Positions 28,174-37,117 of a stretch of DNA of 60,276 nucleotides are shown piece by piece. Position 1 is the first letter of the stretch, and each line of letters opens with the position of its first letter. The notes beneath the pieces were generated by a model. The model had not been told where the DNA came from, searched no databases, and worked only from the letters and a program-made list of their open reading frames with translations. This DNA is from Candidatus Aminicenantota bacterium (GTDB lineage Bacteria; Acidobacteriota; Aminicenantia; UBA2199), in NCBI GenBank assembly GCA_026393835.1, contig JAPKZK010000183.1, forward strand, positions 1 through 60,276, written 5' to 3'. The position numbers were made by a program, and so were the translations under genes.

Positions 28174-30474
28174 ATGTTTGACGATTGGCAAAATGAAGCA
28201 ACCCTAAATACGGTGATGGATAAAATCGGCGTCACCTATGAGGTCTTAAAATATTTGGGCGGCGGGGGAATGTCGAAAATATACCAGGTATACAATAAGG
28301 GACTGAACAAGATACATATCCTGAAAATTATGGATTTTACTTTTCTCATGAATATTTTCGAAAAGAGAGGCATTAAAGATATCAATGGTGAGTTTAATAA
28401 AATAAAGGATAGGTTTCGAACAGAAGCAAAAATTTATTGGGAATTCGCAATTCCCAATATCGTTGAAATTTTCGACTTCGGGTTTGCTAAAAGTCAAACC
28501 AGGGATATCGATATTCCCTATCTTATCATGGAATATATTGAAGGGAAAAACTTAAAAGATTTTATGTCGGAAAAAGGAAACCTGGATTTGAAAACCATTT
28601 TCAAGATATCCGGTGAAGTGTTGACTACTCTTGATTCCATTCATCAAAAAGGAATTATCCACCGGGACATAAAGCCTTCCAACATTATGATAAGGGATAA
28701 AAACCAGGAAGTGGTCATCCTGGATTTTGGAATAGCCAAAGATACTATCGCCAACCTGGCAATAACCGACCCCCATACGGCCATGGGAACACTGAGTTAC
28801 ACTTCCCCGGAAATGTTGGCGGACAGTAAAACGGTAACGCTGCAAACAGATATCTATTCCTTCGGCATTGTTTTGTATGAAATGATAACCGGCGAGCTTC
28901 CATTTAGAGGCAGCGCCCCGGAAGTGCTGCTGGGCCATCTCGACCCGGAAGTTCGATTTCCAAAGAATCCAAGAATTACCGGGGGCCTTAATCGGATATT
29001 AAAAAAAGCATTGGCAAAAGTTCCTACGGATCGATATGAAAATGCAAATGAGTTTTTAAAAGCTCTCCGGGAGATTGAAAAAGAAATAGATGAAAAGCCG
29101 AAAAAAAAATACATATACTTATCCATTGCCCTGGTTATTTCTATCGCAGCATTTTTTGTCCTTAAATCCACTATCCCTGAGTGGAAATATAACAGATTCA
29201 TTTCTTCTGCTAGAACCTACATAGAAGCAAAGGATTGGCAAAAGGCCGACGAGGCATTAAAAAAGGCGCAAGAAATCAAGGGAATGGATACAGGAGAGAT
29301 AGTGGCGCTTTCGAATGAAATCGTGGCCAAGCAAATAGATACCATGAAAGAAGATTTTGACATGCTTAAAAAATTCCTGGCAAGCCCTGCAACTGAAAAG
29401 GAAAAAACAGAAAAATGCCGGGAATTTTTGGCAAAGCATCAAAATATTTCCGGGTATAAGGATACCCAGCCAATGCTTGATGAGGCCAACCGGTTTATTT
29501 CTAACTTAAATGCCGATTTCAAGGCCGGTGAGCAGTACCAGAAGTATATAGATACCGTGAGTAACTTGATCAAAAACGGAGACTACGAAAGGGCAAAAGG
29601 GGAATTAGATAAAGCCAGGAAAATAGATGACACAGATGAAGTAAAACGCCTATCGATTACCATTACCGAAGGACTTGAAACCGAGCGAAAAAATGGCGAT
29701 AAAGAGTATAAGGCCATAAAGGATAAAATAAATCTCAATCAATACAAGGCTTTCCAGGGAGTCTACCCCAATTCGATTTACCTCCGGGATTTAAAAGAGA
29801 GGTTAAAAGCTGCCGATAAAAACTTACCACTGGAAAAGTACTGGGATAAACCAATCAGTAAGAATGGCAAGGGCTATTATGAACTCACCTTTGGAATTGA
29901 GCTTAATGGCCACCGGATGATTTACATTCCTGAAAAAAAAATCTGGATCGATAAATACGAAGTTTCCTGGGCGCAGTTCAGGAGATATTTAAGAGACGAG
30001 AAACGATCTATTCCTTCAACAGTGAGTAATGAATATATAAACAATGGCGATGGCTTTCCCGCTGTCGTTACTTATGAAGAGGCGGAAAAGTACTGCAAAA
30101 AATACGGTTTCCAACTGCCCAACAAAGATGAATGGGAATGTGTTGCCGGGAAAGGGAGTTTGACATATCCCTGGGGAAATGAGTCGCCGGATACGCCCAC
30201 TTCCAATAGTCAATGGCGGGCAAACCTGGATACCCTTGATGGCGCTAAAGACAAAGACGGCTATAAAGGTACCGCGCCTGTAAAGAGTTTCGAACCATTC
30301 TCTTCGCCCTTTGGCGCTGTGAATATGGCAGGGAATGTTTGGGAATGGATACAGGGTAAGGCTTTGAAAGGTGGGGGCTATTTGTCCCTGGAAGATGATT
30401 TGAGAATAGAGAATGTCAGGCAGGCGGAACCCCTTGATAAAGAGGGATTCAGGTGTATGAAAGCCGAGGATTAG
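28174..30474 (+). CDS. transmembrane Ser/Thr protein kinase with C-terminal FGE-sulfatase-type domain
   Basis: 766 residues. The cytoplasmic kinase domain (about 20-300) is complete: GGGGMSKIYQV loop, Lys51, HRDIKPSN with Asp165, LDFGIAK with Asp184, and a SPE motif. A transmembrane helix lies at about 312-331. It is followed by a helical Lys/Glu-rich region with TPR-like repeats (about 340-550) and a formylglycine-generating-enzyme/SUMF1-type domain (about 570-765: YEVSWAQFRRYL, FQLPNKDEWECVAG, MAGNVWEW, EGFRCM). The Cys pair that oxidises sulfatases is not seen, so this domain is probably a ligand-binding or sensor module outside the cell. No clear ribosome site precedes the ATG, nine bases after the SEFIR gene, so coupling is likely. 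Confidence 0.92.
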   Translation: MFDDWQNEATLNTVMDKIGVTYEVLKYLGGGGMSKIYQVYNKGLNKIHILKIMDFTFLMNIFEKRGIKDINGEFNKIKDRFRTEAKIYWEFAIPNIVEIFDFGFAKSQTRDIDIPYLIMEYIEGKNLKDFMSEKGNLDLKTIFKISGEVLTTLDSIHQKGIIHRDIKPSNIMIRDKNQEVVILDFGIAKDTIANLAITDPHTAMGTLSYTSPEMLADSKTVTLQTDIYSFGIVLYEMITGELPFRGSAPEVLLGHLDPEVRFPKNPRITGGLNRILKKALAKVPTDRYENANEFLKALREIEKEIDEKPKKKYIYLSIALVISIAAFFVLKSTIPEWKYNRFISSARTYIEAKDWQKADEALKKAQEIKGMDTGEIVALSNEIVAKQIDTMKEDFDMLKKFLASPATEKEKTEKCREFLAKHQNISGYKDTQPMLDEANRFISNLNADFKAGEQYQKYIDTVSNLIKNGDYERAKGELDKARKIDDTDEVKRLSITITEGLETERKNGDKEYKAIKDKINLNQYKAFQGVYPNSIYLRDLKERLKAADKNLPLEKYWDKPISKNGKGYYELTFGIELNGHRMIYIPEKKIWIDKYEVSWAQFRRYLRDEKRSIPSTVSNEYINNGDGFPAVVTYEEAEKYCKKYGFQLPNKDEWECVAGKGSLTYPWGNESPDTPTSNSQWRANLDTLDGAKDKDGYKGTAPVKSFEPFSSPFGAVNMAGNVWEWIQGKALKGGGYLSLEDDLRIENVRQAEPLDKEGFRCMKAED

Positions 30475-30483
30475 GTGACTAAA

Positions 30484-31911
30484 ATGATTTATTCCAGAAA
30501 TTTTATAAAACTTATTTCCTTGTTGGTTCTTATCGCATTTGCCTTTTATAGTGATATCTTTGTATATTCTCAAAGTGGGGGTGATATCGTCAACCAGTTT
30601 CAAATGGCTAAAGAGGAATACCAGAAAGGCCAGTACGTCAGTGCAAAAACCAGGGTTGAGCGGATAATCGGTACTATAAAAGGTCAAGGTCAGGATAAAA
30701 AGGATATTTTGGGTTCATGCTACCTCCTTCTTGGCGCCATTTATGAAGAAAACGGGGAACAACTTCTCGCCGAGGAGAATTATCGCAGGGCAAAAGAGGA
30801 ATATGGTGTTGAATCAATAGAGGGCGCTGCATTGGAAAATCTTATTGTCTATAAAAAGATCATAAAAGGTGAAAGAATAATCGTGGGAGAGGGAAAAAAG
30901 CCTGAAACGAAAAAAAAGAAATTCCCGGTCTTATTAGCGATCGGTGGGGTGGTAGTTGTTGTGGCCGCGGTAATCCTTTTGACAAAAAAGAAAAAAACCT
31001 CACCAATACCTGAATTTGTAATAAGTACGGATAATCTCAATGTCCCGGAAGGAGGAACCGCTGAATTTAATGTCAGGCTCTCAGCCAAACCATCATCTGA
31101 TATTTCAGTGACCGTGACTAGAGTCAGTGGAGATACCGATATTAATGTCCAATCCGGTTCAAGCTTAACTTTTACTACTTTCAATTGGATCCAAAATCAA
31201 ACAGTAACATTGGCGGCTAATGAAGATGTGGACACCAGTAATGGATCGGCAACGATTCGAATGAGTGCTTCTGGATTGCAAAACAAAGACTTAACGGCAA
31301 CGGAGCAAGATAATGATGTGCTTCGTTTTGTCACCGATAAGGATATTGTTAATATTCCGGAAGGGGAGACAAATTTTTTTACAATCAAGCTTTCAAATCA
31401 ACCTGCTGCGGATGTCCAAGTAGCGGTAACCTGGATAAGTGGTGATACGGATATTTCGGTGCAATCGGGGGGGAGCCTGACTTTTACCGCCTCCAATTGG
31501 AATATATATCAAACCGTAATGTTGCGAGCCGTGGAAGACGCCGATACCACCAACGATCGGGCTGTGATTCGCATTAGCGCTGCAGGAATACAGGACAAAG
31601 ATATTACGGCAATTGAAGATGATAATGACAATGGAGGGTGTACTATTTCGATTACTATCACTTCGCCCTTGGCTAATGAAACTGTAAGCGGTATAGTACC
31701 TATCCAGGCGGCGGTAACAGGGAATTGTATAGTGGATCGAGTGGAATTTTATATCGACAGTGTGCTAAAAGGAACGGATACGTCGGAACCTTATTCTTGT
31801 GATTGGGATACCGCAACTGATTTTGTAGGGCCTCATACCCTTCGGGTGGTTGCTTATTCCGCAACTGGTAAAAATAATGTGTCCCAGATCACTGTAACTG
31901 TAACTCGATAG
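30484..31911 (+). CDS. membrane-anchored Calx-beta-type surface protein
   Basis: About 475 residues. A first hydrophobic segment (about 7-26) is a signal or anchor. A TPR-like helical part (about 30-110) reads MAKEEYQKGQYVSAKTRVER, and a second membrane segment sits at about 153-170 between Lys-rich stretches. Two Calx-beta-like domains (about 178-280 and 285-380; each with LTFT..NW...QTV.L.A.ED.D) and a C-terminal Ig-like domain (ITSPLANETVSG...VEFYIDSVLKGTD) follow. An in-frame GTG at 30475 directly abuts the kinase stop, but AGGTGA stands six bases before the ATG at 30484, so I use that start. It is probably an output or partner of the kinase. Confidence 0.82.
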   Translation: MIYSRNFIKLISLLVLIAFAFYSDIFVYSQSGGDIVNQFQMAKEEYQKGQYVSAKTRVERIIGTIKGQGQDKKDILGSCYLLLGAIYEENGEQLLAEENYRRAKEEYGVESIEGAALENLIVYKKIIKGERIIVGEGKKPETKKKKFPVLLAIGGVVVVVAAVILLTKKKKTSPIPEFVISTDNLNVPEGGTAEFNVRLSAKPSSDISVTVTRVSGDTDINVQSGSSLTFTTFNWIQNQTVTLAANEDVDTSNGSATIRMSASGLQNKDLTATEQDNDVLRFVTDKDIVNIPEGETNFFTIKLSNQPAADVQVAVTWISGDTDISVQSGGSLTFTASNWNIYQTVMLRAVEDADTTNDRAVIRISAAGIQDKDITAIEDDNDNGGCTISITITSPLANETVSGIVPIQAAVTGNCIVDRVEFYIDSVLKGTDTSEPYSCDWDTATDFVGPHTLRVVAYSATGKNNVSQITVTVTR

Positions 31912-31916
31912 GAGAT

Positions 31917-32594
31917 TTAAATTTCAGTTAGATACTCTTCGAGACTGGAATAATTTCGACTTCCCCTTTTTCTTTTTAACTTTCCAAATATAGTACCATC
32001 AATTCTACACTGAATATAATAAGCAAGTTCTTCAAATTTTTCCTCTGATACAAAGTCCCATTTACATTTGAATCGCTTCCTTATCGTTTCATAAAATATT
32101 GCGTAATTCATTTTTTCTACATTCTGATCTTTTTTTTTATAATCGTGGTATGTATCAATCAAATATTTAATGTAATTTCTTTTTACTCGATCCGCAGCAA
32201 TTGTACCTTGGGGAGGTTGCATCTTTATTGAAGATTTTTTAGGGTTTTTTATTGTGATGGTATTGGCGATAACTCCAGCATTTGAACTGTTTTCTAAAAT
32301 GATTGAATTTTGTGATGCCGAAGATGACCGAGCTTCGGTTTTTCCTTTAAGAAGCATAATCTTCTTCCTTAATATATCTGCTTCTGTTATTATACCACTC
32401 GTGATTTTTGTATGACAATTTGCGCACACTAAGATAAGGTTCTCGATCTCATTCCCACCACCCTCAGTTCGAGCTTTGATATGATGAATCTGAAGAGTAG
32501 CCACCTCGCTTTCGTCACAAAAAGAGCAACGACTATTTGCTTCCTGAAATATTCTCTTTTGAACATTTCTCGAAATATCTTTTTCATTCTTCAT
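31917..32594 (-). CDS. HNH-family endonuclease
   Basis: 225 residues. The N-terminal HNH zinc-finger nuclease shows CSFCDES, LQIHHIKARTEGG, then NEIENLILVCANCHTKI, with two CxxC pairs and the catalytic His-His. The C-terminal part is basic and helical (KRNYIKYLIDTYHDYKK...KRKRGSRNY) and not recognised; it could bind DNA or contact a partner. It is transcribed against the kinase operon, with five bases between the two stops, and has its own GGAGG site and a near-perfect promoter. Restriction-like defence is a plausible role, but no methylase lies nearby. Confidence 0.87.
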   Translation of the reverse strand: MKNEKDISRNVQKRIFQEANSRCSFCDESEVATLQIHHIKARTEGGGNEIENLILVCANCHTKITSGIITEADILRKKIMLLKGKTEARSSSASQNSIILENSSNAGVIANTITIKNPKKSSIKMQPPQGTIAADRVKRNYIKYLIDTYHDYKKKDQNVEKMNYAIFYETIRKRFKCKWDFVSEEKFEELAYYIQCRIDGTIFGKLKRKRGSRNYSSLEEYLTEI

Positions 32595-32633
32595 CAGAAT
32601 ACCTCCGGTTTTTTTCGAAAAGGGGATTTATTT

Positions 32634-32663
32634 ATTATAAAGGGAGTTTGACTGTTCTGTCAA
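32634..32663 (-). promoter_or_regulatory. near-consensus sigma-70 promoter of the HNH gene
   Basis: On the minus strand TTGACA (32658-32663), 18 bases, TATAAT (32634-32639). It is followed by a leader of about 40 bases with a GGAGG ribosome site before the ATG at 32594. Confidence 0.75.
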
Positions 32664-32730
32664 TAGGAAAAATCAGAAAAACTTACGCTTTCAATAGGCT
32701 GTTCTAATCTCTAATGCCTAAGAATATGTC

Positions 32731-33794
32731 GTTGAAGAAGGTACGAATATTGTGTACATAGGAGAGGCACTTTTTATAGACGGGCGTGTTTGGATGTTGA
32801 GGCCGCCTATCCCGATTATCCGATGAATTACAAAGCCGGTTGGGGTTACATGATGCTGAGCCATTTCCTTCCCAACGGCGGAAACGGTACATATAAAATT
32901 CATGCTGTCGCCACGGATAAAGAGGGACTTACAACCACACTGGGAATCAAAACCATTACCGTCACTAACGCCACTGCCGTCAAACCCTTTGGTGCCATCG
33001 ATTTCCCGGAGCCGGGGGGAACCGCTTCCGGGAATAATCACCGGAACCAGGGTTGGGTCCTCACTCCCCGGCCCAATAAGATACCGGAAAACGGTTCCAC
33101 GATAAACGCTTATGTGGACGGGAAATATCTGGGCCACCCGGTATACAATATCTATAGACCCGATATTGCCGCTTTATTCCCGGGGTATGCCAATGCTAAC
33201 GGCGCGGGTGCATATTTTGATTTCGATACCACAGCCTATGAAAACGGCATCCACACGATCTACTGGACAGCCGCGGATAACGCGGGAAACTCCGATGGCA
33301 TCGGCAGCAGGTTTTTTACCATTCAAAATACAGGCGCAGCCGCCGGCTGCATTTCCCAAAGCGTCGCGGCCATTGCCGCGCCGTTGGATATCGATCTTTC
33401 CGCTATTCCCGTGGATTACTCAGAACCGGTTAAAATCTTAAGCGGTTTTACGGAAGCCCCGGACGCACCTGACGCGCCGGAAATGTATCCGGGTGAAAAC
33501 GGCCTTATCGAAATTGAAATAAAGGAATTGGAGCGAATTGAGATTCATTTAACGCAACAAGCAAGGGAAGATGCCCCTATGTTTCATTACACCGGCTACC
33601 TAGTGGTGAATGACCAATTAAGACCGCTTCCCATCGGTTCTACCCTTGATTCCCGAAGGGGTATTTTCTACTGGCAGCCGGGGCCGGGGTTTGTCGGTGA
33701 GTATCAATTTGTTTTTGTTGAGAAGAAGCCCAATGACGATATGAGCAAGAGAAATATATCGGTAGCAATTTTGCCAAAGTTTGATAAAGAGTAA
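32731..33794 (+). pseudogene. 5'-truncated and frameshifted surface-protein gene (paralogue of the gene at 45375)
   Basis: Homology to the intact paralogue at 45375-47669 begins near 32731 (EEGTNIVYIGEALFIDG) and shifts frame near 32788, where one base is missing relative to the copy at 34.9-36.0 kb. The open part from 32790 reads MDVEAAYPDYPMNYKAGWGY and continues through the shared FDFDTTAYENG / GIGSRFF / PLPIGSTLDSRRGIFYWQPG segments to a normal end. There is no signal peptide, start region or ribosome site, so it should not be read as a 334-residue gene. All the upstream lamin-tail and Ig-like domains are missing. Confidence 0.8.
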
Positions 33795-33866
33795 TGTACC
33801 TTTTTCGTGATTATAGAAAAATCAAGGGACTGACTGGAATAAACCACTTTTTTTAGAGAGAGTCTT

Positions 33867-34855
33867 TTAGTCCCCTTTATCGAAAACTTCCCAATGCCCC
33901 CTTTTAGTTGGCCCGATGCGTTTCAATTGTCCATTCGCTTGTAATTTGGCAATCTGTTTTTCAATGGCTCGAGTTGTTTTTCCCAGTTCCTCTGCCAATT
34001 CAGATATGGTTATAAAAGAATTTTTTCTCATAGATTCAAGGATTTTCTTCGACGTTTCACCGGACCTATCACTCGAACTTTCTACCGAACTTTCCACCGA
34101 ACTTTCTACCGAACTTTCAACTCCTGCTTGATAAAGTGCATTGCCATGGTAATGTTTGATATTATATCTTCCTGGTAATCTTTACGGTTTACCACCTGAA
34201 AGCGATCGGTTCCCTCGAAGGTTCCGCAGGTAATTGTTGCCTGTTCGCACAGGAGTTCAATTGTTTTTGCAAAAAACAGGACCCCCACATTTTTCATTTT
34301 CAACTGGCCGTTCAGGCGCTCTGCTGCGCCAAGGTTTTCAAGGATTGTTTCATCATCAAGTTCCTTTCTAATACCGGCAAGGCGCAGGAAGGCATTTAGC
34401 CGCTCAGGGTTAAAGTGTTTCTTAAAATCGAAACGGGAATGAAACTGCTCTTCAAAGCGCAATTTTCCTTCGGCTTGTAAAAAAGCAACAAGTTGGTCAC
34501 GACTCATTTTTTGAGAATTGGCACCCATTCGCACAAAATAGCCCTCACTGCATTGGTAGGGTTTATCTTTGCCTTCCGATACACTGATAATGATGATGTT
34601 TTGAGATGAAGAAATATCGATGGTTATCGGTGGTTGGCAATTAAAGGCAATATCTTGTATTTGCGAATGCAGTCGATTGGTGTTTTCAATACCTTTGATG
34701 ACGCCCCCATCGTCAACGCCAAGAAATATTCTGCCGCCAGATGCATTTGCAAAAGCAGTAAGCTCACGTGATAGTGTTTTATTTACCTGCTCTTTAAATT
34801 CGACCAGATAATTTTCACCCTCTGCAATAATATGTTCCAGTTCTTTGCTATCCAT
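33867..34855 (-). pseudogene. decayed AlbA_2 (Schlafen-like) ATP/DNA-binding transcriptional regulator
   Basis: The N-terminal piece (34855 to 34106, 249 residues) is a typical AlbA_2 domain protein: NYLVEFKEQVNKTLSRELTA, ASGGRIFLGVDDGG, YFVRMGANSQKMSRDQL. It stops at KVR just after the FIKQEL helix. In another frame, a 12-base tandem repeat encodes VESS four times and runs into the usual C-terminal winged-helix end of this family (33867-34130: ITISELAEELGKTTRAIEKQ, GPTKRGHWEVF). The middle part normally between these (about 120-150 residues) is absent and the frames do not match, so an internal deletion has broken the gene. Alternatively the N-terminal piece is still expressed alone. Confidence 0.75.
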
Positions 34856-34946
34856 TATTCACACCGCATTTGATTGAGCTCAAGAAAAACTCGGGCGGTA
34901 GTATCTCTAATTTTTGAATAACCGCATCCGGTTTTACTGAACTCAC

Positions 34947-36001
34947 TTTGACCTCCGCCTTTTGGAGAGTTTTCCACCCCCCTGGACGGTTCCACGGTGT
35001 ACAGCAGTATCCCTGTCACCGGTTGGGCATTAGGCGATACAGGAATCGACAGCGTTAAAATATATCGTGAAGAAGGTTCAAATCTTGTAACCATTGGAGA
35101 TGCCATCTTTGTAGAAGGCGCACGCCCGGATGTTGAGGCCGCTTACCCGGATTACCCCATGAACTATAAAGCCGGCTGGGGATATATGATGCTCACTAAT
35201 TTTCTTCCCAATGGTGGAAACGGCGTATATAAAATCCATGCTATTGCCACAGATAAAGATGGTTGGGCGCTGACTCCATTGCCCAATAAAATACCGGAAA
35301 ACGGTTCCACGATAAACGCTTATGTGGACGGGAAATATTTGGGCCACCCGGTATACAATATCTACAGGCCCGATATTGCCGCTTTATTCCCGGGGTATGT
35401 CAATGTTAACGGCGCGGGTGGGTATTTTGATTTCGATACCACCGCTTATGAAAACGAAGTTCATACGATCTACTGGACAGCCGCGGATAACGTGGGTAAC
35501 TCCGATGGCATCGGCAGCAGGTATTTTACGATACAAAATACAGGTGCAACCGCCGGCTGTATTCCGCAAAGCGCCGCGGCCATTACCGCGCCGTTGGATA
35601 TCGATCTTTCCAGTATTCCCGTCGATTACTCAGAACCGGTTAAAATTTTAAGTGGTTTTACGGAAGCCCCGGACGCACCTGACACGCCGGAAATGTATCC
35701 GGGTGAAAACGGCAGTATCGAAATTGAAATAAAGGAATTGGAGCGAATTGAGATTCACTTAACGCACGCAAGGGAAGATGCCCCTATGCTTAATTACACC
35801 GGCTACCTGGTGGTGAATGACCAATTAAGACCGCTTCCTATCGGTTCTACCCTTGATTCCCAAAGAGGTATTTTCTACTGGCAACCGGGAGTGGGTTTTT
35901 ATGGCGACTATGACCTGGTATTAATAAAACAAACCAATACCGGGAGAACTGCGGTCAGGGTGAAAGTGCGGATTCTGCCGCGAGGCCAGGGGCCAGGGTA
36001 G
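34947..36001 (+). pseudogene. second 5'-truncated surface-protein gene copy with an internal deletion
   Basis: Homology to the intact paralogue starts right after a TGA near 34947 with PPPFGEFSTPLDGSTVYSS, and the frame is open to 36001 (334 residues counted from an internal GTG at 34997). No signal peptide or ribosome site is present. Relative to the copy at 32731, about 40 residues are missing between TDKDG and WALTPLPNK, an in-frame deletion whose ends share GGTTGGG-like bases. The rest is nearly identical at the DNA level to the other fragment. The C-terminal segment (PLPIGSTLDSQRGIFYWQPG) is intact. Confidence 0.78.
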
Positions 36002-36023
36002 TGGTGAGTGGTGAGTGGTGAGT

Positions 36024-36600
<577 letters not shown>

Positions 36601-36640
36601 TTTACTCATGTAAGAGAAGAGTAATGCGTATGCTGGTCAT

Positions 36641-36860
36641 ATTATTCTCTAAAATAGTCTGGGGAATCTCATTGTGAGGCGTGAATATCTCTATGCCGGT
36701 ATAAGGAAGCTCGATGCCGGTAGCGGGGACCTCTATGCAAGAAGTGTATATCTCAATGTTGGCAGCGAGAATCTCTATGTATGGCGTAAGTATCTCACAT
36801 TTTAGCGTATCAGCCTTAGAAAGAGATGCTTGTATCTCTAAAAACGTAAAGATATTCTCA
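36641..36860. repeat. degenerate 21-base tandem repeat in strict phase
   Basis: The four-base anchor TCTC (or a close variant) starts at 36646, 36667, 36688, 36709, 36730, 36751, 36772, 36793, 36814, 36835 and 36856: eleven units exactly 21 bases apart without any indel. Unit consensus is roughly ATCTCTATGCCGGTAGCG. Because 21 is seven codons, both strands have long open stretches; the minus strand reads as heptads such as IEILAAN, IEIYTSC, IEVPATG and IELPYTG, but no start codon or ribosome site is present. It could be a decayed repeat-protein gene or a DNA-structural element. Confidence 0.75.
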
Positions 36861-37065
36861 TAAATTGACTGATCAACGGTAAAAAATGGGTAAAGTCGGG
36901 CAAAGGAACGTGGTGCGACCCAAGAATATAGGTGTTATTTCCCCTATCATGAAAATAGCCGCTAAGAACGCGAAGGACCGCGAAGAAAAAGAAAAAAACC
37001 TTGGTGTCTTGGCGACAAAATTTTTTATAATGATAGGAAGGGAGGGGAAATTTTTTCCATTTGAA
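36861..37065. other. leader region of the giant C25-like gene
   Basis: It contains a word-like GAACGCGAAGGACCGCGAAG segment. A 68-residue frame across it (36886-37092) has no ribosome site and low-complexity content and is rejected as a gene. Confidence 0.4.
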
Positions 37066-37093
37066 TTGAAATTCGAAAAATTGGTGCTATAAT
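37066..37093 (+). promoter_or_regulatory. promoter of the giant C25-like gene
   Basis: TTGAAA (37066-37071), 16 bases, TATAAT (37088-37093). An AAAAGGAG ribosome site follows before the ATG at 37118. Confidence 0.7.
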
Positions 37094-37117
37094 TATGATT
37101 ATTAAAAGGAGACGCTG

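Noticed and set aside
32790..33794. Functional 334-residue gene
   Set aside because: The apparent ATG is internal to the homologous domain; upstream homology continues in another frame and no export signal exists, so it is listed as a pseudogene.
36641..36860. CRISPR array
   Set aside because: The regular 21-base period has no alternation of conserved repeat and unique spacer, units are too short, and no cas gene is in the window.
36886..37092. 68-residue frame before the C25-like gene
   Set aside because: No ribosome site, Lys/Glu low complexity from a repeat word, and it overlaps the promoter of the next gene.
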